Positions 1 to 4,867 of a stretch of DNA of 5,145 bases are shown here, one piece after another. This DNA comes from Deinococcales bacterium (lineage in GTDB: Bacteria; Deinococcota; Deinococci; Deinococcales; Deinococcaceae). Below the pieces are notes generated by a model that was given only the letters and a program-made list of their open reading frames with translations, searched no databases and had not been told where the DNA came from. The stretch covers positions 1-5,145 of the forward strand of contig JACMOA010000045.1 of NCBI GenBank assembly GCA_014378225.1, read 5' to 3'. Position 1 is the first letter of the stretch, and every line of letters starts with the position of its first letter. Made by a program: the position numbers and the translations under genes.

Positions 1-1467
1 CGGCTCGAGGGTGTGCTGCTGGCTTTCGGGTTCCCGGGCCGCGAGTTTGAACAGGTCTCAAAGCTGTCCGGCGGCGAGAAAACTCGGCTGGGACTGGCTG
101 CTATTTTGGTGAGTAACCCCGAAGTGTTGCTGCTGGACGAACCGACCAACCACCTGGACATCACCATGCGCGAGTGGCTCGAGGGATTCCTGATGCGCTA
201 TCCTGGCGCGATGATTCTGGTGTCTCACGACCGGGCTTTTCTGGACGCGGTGGCTACCCAGACCGCCTACGTTCGGGACGGCGAGGTCGAGGTTTACAGC
301 GGAAATTACAGCAAGTTTCGAGTTCAGCTCGAGCAGGATTTAGAGCGCGAGATGGCAACCTTCAAGGTCCAGCAAAAGCAGATTGACGCGCTGGCTAAAA
401 GTGCGGCCCGCATGAAAATCTGGGGTCTGGGCATGGCCAAACTGGCCCGCCGCGCTCACGCGATGGAATCCCGGCTTCAGCGTATGAAAGACGCCGCCGT
501 GGACGCGCCAGACCCGGAAGAAGATGTGGCCGAGGTCCATTTCGATTGTGACGAAAGCGCCACCACCGTGCTCGAGGGGACGCACATCAGCAAGACTTTT
601 GCAGGCCGTCAACTGTTTAAAGACGTAGCGATCACGGTTCGCAAAGGCGAAAGAATCGCCATCGTGGGCAAAAACGGCGCGGGAAAAACCACCTTTGTTC
701 GCACCCTGCTGGGTATTTTAGGGTCGGACAGCGCCAAGAGTCAGGTTCGGGTGGGCGCACGGGTCAAGACGGGGTATTACGACCAGCAACTACGCGGCGT
801 GAGCATGGAAAACACCGTTTATGACGAGGCGCGAAGCTGGCTCACCAACGACAAAGAGACCCGCAACCTGCTGGGTGCGTACCTGTTTCCTTATGACAGT
901 CAGGACAAAAAAATCTCGAGCCTGTCTGGCGGTGAACGGGCGCGGCTGGCGCTCTTAAAACTCTCGCTCGAGCGCAATAATCTTCTGGTTCTGGACGAGC
1001 CGACCAACCACCTGGACATGGAAATGTTGGAATCGCTCGAGGACGCACTCAAAGAGTTTCCCGGCACTCTTATTCTGGTTTCGCACGACCGGGCTTTTAT
1101 CGAAAACGTAGCAGACCAGATTTGGCTGCTCGAGGACGGCGAGTTTTACGCATACCCTGGTAAGTACAGCTATTACAAGGTCAAACATGTTGCCAAAACT
1201 GCGGGTGTGACCGAAGTGGTCAAGGCCGCGCCGCAAAACAGAAAAAGTGGTCCCAGCCTGTGGCACCTCAAACGCAAGGTGGAGGCGCTCGAGCTGGACA
1301 TCAGCACGCTCGAGCACGATTTAGCCGGGGCGCACCACACGCTCGAGAACGCCACACCCACCGCAGATTTTGCCGCCCTAGGAAACGCAGTTGCAATGCT
1401 CGAGACCCAATTGCTCGAGAAAATGACCGAATGGGAAGAAATCAGCGCTCGAGTGGCCGCAGGCTGA
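1..1467 (+). CDS. ABC-F family ATPase (ribosome-associated type), 5' end outside window
   Basis: The reading frame is open from base 1, so the GTG at 13 is internal and the gene is cut by the window edge; 488 codons are visible, ending in TGA. Seen, numbering from base 1: the end of a first nucleotide-binding domain with signature LSGGEK (about 22-27), Walker B LLLDEPTNHLD and switch SHDRAF; a charged helical linker (about 105-165) as in the ABC-F interdomain arm; a complete second domain with Walker A GKNGAGKTT (about 223-231), LSGGER, LVLDEPTNHLD and SHDRAF; and a heptad-like C-terminal coiled coil (about 425-485). There are no membrane segments. Paired soluble ATPase domains with the DEPTNHLD motif define ABC-F proteins, which act on the ribosome in translation (Uup/EttA/YfmR-like) or in antibiotic resistance. 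Usual length is 530-640 residues, so roughly the first 100-150, including the first Walker A, are missing. Subfamily is not assignable; a housekeeping role is the likelier reading. It is convergent with the pilus ATPase gene. Confidence 0.93.
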   Translation, partial: RLEGVLLAFGFPGREFEQVSKLSGGEKTRLGLAAILVSNPEVLLLDEPTNHLDITMREWLEGFLMRYPGAMILVSHDRAFLDAVATQTAYVRDGEVEVYSGNYSKFRVQLEQDLEREMATFKVQQKQIDALAKSAARMKIWGLGMAKLARRAHAMESRLQRMKDAAVDAPDPEEDVAEVHFDCDESATTVLEGTHISKTFAGRQLFKDVAITVRKGERIAIVGKNGAGKTTFVRTLLGILGSDSAKSQVRVGARVKTGYYDQQLRGVSMENTVYDEARSWLTNDKETRNLLGAYLFPYDSQDKKISSLSGGERARLALLKLSLERNNLLVLDEPTNHLDMEMLESLEDALKEFPGTLILVSHDRAFIENVADQIWLLEDGEFYAYPGKYSYYKVKHVAKTAGVTEVVKAAPQNRKSGPSLWHLKRKVEALELDISTLEHDLAGAHHTLENATPTADFAALGNAVAMLETQLLEKMTEWEEISARVAAG

Positions 1468-1488
1468 AGGTTTAGGCAGAAAGCGGAA

Positions 1489-1537
1489 GGTAGAAAGCAG
1501 AATGCGACCCGCTCGAGGTCGCTTTCTGCTTTCTACC
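1489..1537. terminator. Long hairpin between convergent genes, possible bidirectional terminator or repeat element
   Basis: The arms 1489-1509 and 1517-1537 are reverse complements over 21 positions with one mismatch (T1503 against T1523), closing a 7-base loop (cgctcga). The hairpin begins 21 bases after the ABC-F stop and ends 18 bases before the pilus ATPase stop on the other strand, where a shared terminator would sit. Neither side has a clear run of T after the stem, so it is not a classic intrinsic terminator. It could act as a 3' end stabilising structure or be one copy of a dispersed palindromic repeat. The left flank (1475-1502) also contains two similar purine-rich units of the form GCAGAAAGC/GTAGAAAGC. 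The structure is directly visible; the function is inferred. Confidence 0.6.
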
Positions 1538-1555
1538 GAAAACTGATAACCCAAA

Positions 1556-2638
1556 CTACATCACCCCAGCCGTCCCCATCCGCGTCACCATCAACCTGAG
1601 TTCGTGCGGACTGGTGGCGCTGGATAAGGCTTCTTCCATGGTAATCAGACCACTGGTGTACAGCACCACAAGATGCTGGTCAAAGGTGTGCATCCCGCGC
1701 ACGTTGTCCTCAATCAGAGCTTCTTTAATCAGCGGGGTTTTGTCCTCGTCTTTGATATAATCCTTAATCAAAGGGGTATTAATCAGCAACTCATAAGCCA
1801 GAACGCGCCCGGTGTTATCCGCTCGAGGGAGCAGTCTCTGGCTCAAAATACCAATCATCGAATCGGCCAGCATAATGCGAATCTGGTCGCGCTCGTGCGG
1901 AGGAAAGAAGTCAATGATGCGGTTGACGGTGCGAATCGAGTCGTTGGTATGCAGGGTGCTGAGCACCAGGTGTCCGGTCTGGGCCGCGCTGAGCGCCGCT
2001 TCCACCGTTTCACGGTCCCGCATCTCGCCAATCATAATCACATCTGGGTCCTGACGCATCGAATATTTGAGCGCGGTGCGAAAATCCTTGGTGTCCGCGC
2101 CCACCTCGCGCTGCACCACGATGCTCTGCTTGTTTTTGTGCAGCATCTCGATGGGGTCTTCGACCGTAATCACGTTATAGGTGTAGGTGCGGTTGATGTG
2201 GTCCACCAAGCTAGCCAGGGTCATGGACTTGCCCGAACCCGTTTGACCCGTCACCAGAAACAGTCCGCGTTCAAAGGCAGCAAACTCGACCATGTTTTGC
2301 GGTGGCAGACCCAGCGCCTCGAAGGACGGAATCACCTCACCGATGATTCGCATGACAATGCCCACACTGCTGCGCTGCCGGAACACATTACAGCTAAAGC
2401 GGGCCACTCCAGGCAGGGTGTAGGCAAAATCGAGTTCGTTTTTATACTCGAACTCTTCCCACTGCTCCGGGGTCAAGAGCACTCGAGCGAGGGCTTCTGC
2501 GTCCGAAGGGGCCAGGTTTTTATCGCCAAAGCGCACCAGCCGTCCGTCAATGCGTCCGGTGGGCGGTGAACCCACCTGAAGATGCACGTCCGAGGCGCGT
2601 TTGGCTACCATTTGCTTGAGCAGGTCTGTAATGGTCAT
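1556..2638 (-). CDS. pilT: Type IV pilus retraction ATPase, PilT/PilU family
   Basis: This gene encodes 360 residues, the usual length for the family. PilT-type proteins are cytoplasmic hexameric ATPases at the base of the type IV pilus; they power pilus retraction for twitching motility and often DNA uptake. Seen: an N-terminal domain with the family segment RASDVHLQVGSPP (14-26), Walker A GQTGSGKS (131-138), Asp box VITVEDPIE (156-164), Walker B region DVIMIGEMRD (199-208) with the catalytic Glu, and His box STLHTND (227-233). The C-terminus GMHTFDQHLVVLYTSGLIT (315-333) recalls PilU, and the AIRNLIRE motif typical of classic PilT is not obvious, so a PilU-like paralogue is possible. The start is supported by GGAG (complement of 2644-2647) five bases upstream of ATG. 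No other pilus gene is adjacent, so it appears monocistronic, with its own promoter and separated from fba by a terminator. The family is certain; the T-versus-U choice is not. Confidence 0.93.
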   Translation of the reverse strand: MTITDLLKQMVAKRASDVHLQVGSPPTGRIDGRLVRFGDKNLAPSDAEALARVLLTPEQWEEFEYKNELDFAYTLPGVARFSCNVFRQRSSVGIVMRIIGEVIPSFEALGLPPQNMVEFAAFERGLFLVTGQTGSGKSMTLASLVDHINRTYTYNVITVEDPIEMLHKNKQSIVVQREVGADTKDFRTALKYSMRQDPDVIMIGEMRDRETVEAALSAAQTGHLVLSTLHTNDSIRTVNRIIDFFPPHERDQIRIMLADSMIGILSQRLLPRADNTGRVLAYELLINTPLIKDYIKDEDKTPLIKEALIEDNVRGMHTFDQHLVVLYTSGLITMEEALSSATSPHELRLMVTRMGTAGVM

Positions 2639-2643
2639 GTCTA

Positions 2644-2647
2644 CTCC
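2644..2647 (-). promoter_or_regulatory. Ribosome binding site of the pilT-family gene
   Basis: The minus strand reads GCGGAGTAGAC immediately before ATG. The GGAG core lies five bases from the start codon, which fixes the start at 2638. Confidence 0.65.
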
Positions 2648-2699
2648 GCTTTATTCAACTGCTTATATCTATCTACTTTCATTCATCTGGGGTCGTGAG

Positions 2700-2729
2700 A
2701 TTATCGTACACCGTAAACTCGAGCGACAA
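2700..2729 (-). promoter_or_regulatory. Probable sigma-70 type promoter for the pilT-family gene
   Basis: On the minus strand, TTGTCG (complement of 2724-2729) matches four of six bases of the -35 consensus. It is followed after 18 bases by GATAAT (complement of 2700-2705), a five-of-six match to TATAAT. Transcription would start near 2693, giving a leader of about 55 bases that contains the ribosome binding site. The -35 overlaps one arm of the CGACAAT/ATTGTCG inverted repeat, so a regulator binding that repeat could control it. The match and spacing are visible; activity is inferred. Confidence 0.45.
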
Positions 2730-2920
2730 TCTATCCTCGAGATATTCATGGAGTGCGCTTTCGCCCTTTAAAACATGTTGAAATTGTCGTCTATCCGGCT
2801 CGAGGATGCCATGTGAATTTTTACATGAGGTTTAAAAGGGCGCTCGAGGGGGGAAGATTTTGGGTGATTCTGGATAACTCAGCGTTGCTTTGACTGCTTA
2901 AAGGTATGTTTAGAGCCTGG

Positions 2921-2958
2921 AAAAAGCCCCTCTCCTGAGGCCGGGAGAGGGGCTTTTT
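2921..2958 (-). terminator. Strong intrinsic terminator downstream of fba
   Basis: Perfect 15-bp arms (2921-2935 and 2944-2958) enclose an 8-base loop. Each arm joins a GC-rich GGAGAGGGGC block to a run of five T/A, so both strands end in a T tract. It starts 13 bases beyond the fba stop on the minus strand. It should end fba transcription and insulate the pilT-family gene downstream. The symmetric A and T runs mean it could also stop transcription on the + strand. Confidence 0.92.
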
Positions 2959-2971
2959 ACCGCTCGAGCGC

Positions 2972-3892
2972 TTACGCCTTCCCAGCGCTGCCCAAGACCT
3001 TCATCTTGTGCTCAATCAACTGGGCCATCAAATCTCGAGCTGGCCCTAGAATCTTGCGCGGGTCAAACTCTTTAGGGTTCTTTTGCAGCACTTCGCGCAC
3101 ACCTACCGTAAAAGCTAGACGCAAATCGGTGTCCACGTTGACTTTGGCAATGCCGTGCTGACACGCCTGGGCTAAGTCGTCGTCGGCAATGCCGAAGGCT
3201 TCGCCAATTTCGCCGCCGGAATCGCGGAATCGCTGCACAATCTCGGGAGGAACCCCGCTCGAGCCGTGCGCCACCAGTGGAATGCTGAGCATGGCCCCAA
3301 TTTTGGCAATCCGGGCGTGGTCAATAAACGGACGACCTTTGCCTTTGTACGCGCCGTGACTGGTGCCAATGGCGATGGCCAGATAATCTACTCCGGTTTC
3401 TTCCACAAACTGTACCGCCTCGTCCGGGTCGGTCAGGAAGGCGTCTTTCTCGTCCACCTCAATGTGTTCTTCGATGCCGCCCAGACGGCCCAGCTCGGCC
3501 TCCACGGTGATGCCCATCGCGTGCGCGGCCTCGACCACCCGGCGGGTCTCCAAGATGTTCTCGGCCAGTTGATGGTGCGAAGCGTCAATCATGATGCTGG
3601 TAAAGCCCGCTTTGATGGCGCTCAAACAGCTTTCATAGCTCGAGCCGTGGTCCAGGTGAATAGCCACCGGCACACTGGCGCGGCGGGCCAAATCTGCTAC
3701 CAGATTGGTGAGGTCTTCGGTTCCGGCGTACTTACGAGCGCCCTCGGAAATCTGCACCAGCACCGGACTACGCAGCTTTTCGGCGGTGTGAATGATGGCC
3801 TGAGTAATCTCGAGGTTGTTGGTGTTGAACGAAGGTACGCCGTATTTGCCGTTTCTTGCAGGAACCAGAATTTCTGAACCAGTAACCAACAT
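2972..3892 (-). CDS. fba: Class II (zinc-dependent) fructose-bisphosphate aldolase
   Basis: This 306-residue cytoplasmic enzyme cleaves fructose 1,6-bisphosphate into dihydroxyacetone phosphate and glyceraldehyde 3-phosphate, in glycolysis and in reverse in gluconeogenesis. Seen: N-terminal segment YGVPSFNTNN (17-26); HLDHGSSYE (79-87), with the predicted catalytic Asp81 and zinc ligand His82; EAELGRLGG (131-139), with the active-site Glu; GTSHGAYKGKGRP (176-188), with zinc ligand His179; VAHGSSGVP (207-215), with zinc ligand His209; and KVNVDTDLRLA (250-260), for phosphate and substrate binding. All expected catalytic and metal residues are present. Length and sequence fit the roughly 305-residue aldolases of Deinococcus and Thermus, with the closer resemblance (from memory) to Deinococcus. 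The start is fixed by GGAGG six bases upstream of ATG. It is apparently monocistronic, with its own promoter and a strong terminator. Confidence 0.97.
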   Translation of the reverse strand: MLVTGSEILVPARNGKYGVPSFNTNNLEITQAIIHTAEKLRSPVLVQISEGARKYAGTEDLTNLVADLARRASVPVAIHLDHGSSYESCLSAIKAGFTSIMIDASHHQLAENILETRRVVEAAHAMGITVEAELGRLGGIEEHIEVDEKDAFLTDPDEAVQFVEETGVDYLAIAIGTSHGAYKGKGRPFIDHARIAKIGAMLSIPLVAHGSSGVPPEIVQRFRDSGGEIGEAFGIADDDLAQACQHGIAKVNVDTDLRLAFTVGVREVLQKNPKEFDPRKILGPARDLMAQLIEHKMKVLGSAGKA

Positions 3893-3898
3893 TAAAAA

Positions 3899-3903
3899 CC
3901 TCC
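3899..3903 (-). promoter_or_regulatory. Ribosome binding site of fba
   Basis: The minus strand carries GGAGG (complement of 3899-3903) six bases before the ATG. This is a full Shine-Dalgarno core and settles the start at 3892. Confidence 0.8.
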
Positions 3904-3951
3904 GGGAAAATCAAAGAGTTGCTCGAGATTCACAGCTTTACAGCTCAAATC

Positions 3952-3988
3952 ATCCTGAATGCGAGTATACCTGCTCGAGCGTCAGGAT
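3952..3988 (-). promoter_or_regulatory. fba promoter -10 inside an inverted repeat
   Basis: TATACT (complement of 3964-3969) matches five of six bases of the -10 consensus and lies about 72 bases upstream of the fba start codon. No good -35 is found 16-18 bases further upstream, so an activator or a weak core promoter is possible. The -10 lies between the arms of a perfect 7-bp inverted repeat, ATCCTGA (3952-3958) and TCAGGAT (3982-3988), centred at 3970. A protein bound there would overlap RNA polymerase. The leader between promoter and gene also holds two copies of CAGCT (3933-3937, 3941-3945). Promoter and operator roles are inferred. Confidence 0.42.
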
Positions 3989-4040
3989 TCGGTTTGGGTC
4001 GTTTAGGCAGGACGTGAAGGAACTTCGAGTGAAACCTCAA

Positions 4041-4106
4041 TTAAAATCCTTAAAAACCTTGTACCAGACACATTTAAGACTATTTTAACCCTCTGCTCTC
4101 TATCTT
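4041..4106 (+). promoter_or_regulatory. Tandem TTAA half-sites and weak -10 upstream of the 4132 gene
   Basis: TTTAAG (4073-4078) and TTTAAC (4084-4089) are direct repeats exactly 11 bp apart. Further upstream are TTAAAATCC (4041-4049) and TTAAAAACC (4050-4058), 9 bp apart; the first lies 33 bp (three 11-bp steps) from the TTAAG at 4074. TATCTT (4101-4106) is a four-of-six -10 candidate 12 bases after the last half-site. Direct repeats with an 11-bp period are the known binding geometry of OmpR/PhoB-family response regulators, which often replace the -35. An alternative weak promoter is TTGTAC (4059-4064) with TATTTT (4081-4086). The repeats are visible; regulation is inferred. Confidence 0.45.
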
Positions 4107-4118
4107 GGTGCTCGAGAG

Positions 4119-4123
4119 AGGAG
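4119..4123 (+). promoter_or_regulatory. Ribosome binding site selecting the ATG at 4132
   Basis: AGGAG lies eight bases before ATG 4132, within a GAGAGGAGAAA run. It rules out the in-frame TTG at 4105 and GTG at 4108, which lie upstream of this site. A CTCGAG copy (4111-4116) abuts its 5' side. Confidence 0.75.
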
Positions 4124-4131
4124 AAACCCCC

Positions 4132-4755
4132 ATGCCCCGCGCCGCCCACAACCTCAAAAATCACCTGCTGTGCCAACTGGCCCTGATGCTGGCCTGCGCC
4201 CTGCTTTGTACTTTACTGGGTCAGGGCCACAGCACCCGGCAGCTCAACAAATGGGTGAGCGCGGCCTCGAGCACGTCAATAAGTCAGTTGACCGCTCGAG
4301 CCTTTGACCTGGGAACCGATGGGGTGGTTGCACTCGAGCCTCAGACATACACCGCAGGTCTGACGCCCTTGACGCAGGCGCTCGAGGTCAAGTTTTTGCT
4401 GATTCAGTGGGGCGCTTTGCTCTACCGCACTCCGGTCCTCGGCTGGACTCACCGCCTACAAAAGCTGGAGGATGGCTGGCGCACGGGAGGGCTGAACCGC
4501 TGGCTAAGCTTGCTGGATTTTGCGGTAGAAACCCTGCTCATTGTTTTAAGTAAATGCATGGGCAATGGGAGCGCTCAAGGTGTAAACTATAGCGTCAACC
4601 CTTTCAACTTAACTCGAGCCTCATTTTCGCGCAGTTTCTCCTCTCGAGCATCCCTTTTATTTGCCCCAAAGAGTGGTCCCCACTCGAGACGCCCTGCGCG
4701 AACCTTGAGACAGGTCTTTCCTACCCTCTTAGTTCACCCCTTAAGACCTTTTTAA
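4132..4755 (+). CDS. Unrecognised protein with N-terminal signal or anchor segment; C-terminal third doubtful
   Basis: I do not recognise this 207-residue product. It starts with a basic n-region (Arg3, Lys9) and a hydrophobic core of about residues 12-29 containing three Cys, consistent with a signal peptide or membrane anchor. The three Cys are not in a lipobox. The middle has two moderately hydrophobic stretches, VKFLLIQWGALLY (86-98) and LLDFAVETLLIVL (127-139), possibly membrane-associated, and is Trp- and Leu-rich. From about residue 140 (base 4549) the character changes: Ser/Arg-rich, strongly basic, few acidic residues, lower third-position GC and no hydrophobic pattern. That tail may be non-coding sequence read through by chance, a frameshift product, or a real basic tail. 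The stop codon lies inside the TTAAGACC direct repeat that probably serves the next gene. The gene has a good ribosome binding site and is divergent from fba. The gene start is fairly secure; function is unknown. Confidence 0.55.
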   Translation: MPRAAHNLKNHLLCQLALMLACALLCTLLGQGHSTRQLNKWVSAASSTSISQLTARAFDLGTDGVVALEPQTYTAGLTPLTQALEVKFLLIQWGALLYRTPVLGWTHRLQKLEDGWRTGGLNRWLSLLDFAVETLLIVLSKCMGNGSAQGVNYSVNPFNLTRASFSRSFSSRASLLFAPKSGPHSRRPARTLRQVFPTLLVHPLRPF

Positions 4756-4778
4756 GACCCCCTTTTCTACTCTAAACT
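4741..4778 (+). promoter_or_regulatory. Perfect 11-bp-period direct repeat TTAAGACC upstream of the lipoprotein gene
   Basis: TTAAGACC occurs at 4741-4748 and again at 4752-4759, an exact 11-bp period separated by TTT. The layout matches the site upstream of the 4132 gene: when the TTTTAA cores are aligned, a TAC/TAT hexamer follows at the same offset in both (TACTCT 4768-4773 here, TATCTT 4101-4106 there). TAAACT (4773-4778) is an alternative -10. The second half-site overlaps the stop of the preceding gene. A transcript starting near 4785 would have a leader of about 80 bases. An OmpR/PhoB-type binding site is inferred from geometry only. Confidence 0.48.
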
Positions 4779-4855
4779 CACCTCGAGTTCTGAGACGGAA
4801 AATGTATTCGGGAAACCGCGCCGCGTGCCTTCACCTCGCCCACACATTTGCACCG

Positions 4856-4861
4856 AAGGAG
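4856..4861 (+). promoter_or_regulatory. Ribosome binding site of the lipoprotein gene
   Basis: AAGGAG lies six bases before the ATG at 4868. It fixes the reading frame of a gene that would otherwise be hard to call, because it runs off the window. Confidence 0.75.
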
Positions 4862-4867
4862 CCTTTT

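Larger units (their letters stand above)
2639..2920. other. Gene-free spacer between pilT-family gene and fba terminator, rich in dyads
   Basis: No convincing coding region lies here; the open frames are under 25 codons and lack ribosome binding sites. It holds the probable pilT-family promoter (2700-2729) and several nested symmetric elements: CGACAAT (2724-2730) inverted as ATTGTCG (2783-2789); an imperfect pair cgccctttaaaa (2762-2773) and tttaaaagggcg (2831-2842); the 8-bp palindrome AACATGTT (2772-2779); and an operator-like dyad with arms CATGT and ACATG (2810-2827). TCTATCC occurs twice, 60 bases apart (2730-2736, 2790-2796). There are four CTCGAG copies. The spacer may carry regulatory or RNA structure, or be a decayed element; its function is unknown. 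Confidence 0.6.

Noticed and set aside
1673..2569. 298-codon open frame on the + strand
   Set aside because: It is antisense to the clearly assigned pilT-family gene. Its translation is His/Arg/Gln-rich with no motif, and it has no ribosome binding site; it is a shadow of the real gene's codon use.
2775..2893. Two tiny + strand frames (13 and 22 codons) in the spacer
   Set aside because: Neither has a ribosome binding site or protein-like composition, and they overlap the dyads.
3266..3877. 203-codon open frame on the + strand
   Set aside because: It lies entirely antisense to fba, whose catalytic motifs are all intact, and shows no recognisable domain.
4059..4086. TTGTAC/TATTTT as the main promoter of the unknown gene
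   Set aside because: Only three of six and four of six consensus matches, and it overlaps the direct repeats. It is kept as an alternative rather than called as a separate feature.
4105..4131. Upstream TTG or GTG start for the unknown gene
   Set aside because: The Shine-Dalgarno sequence AGGAG at 4119-4123 lies downstream of both codons and fits the ATG at 4132. The added residues would also put charged residues before the signal segment.
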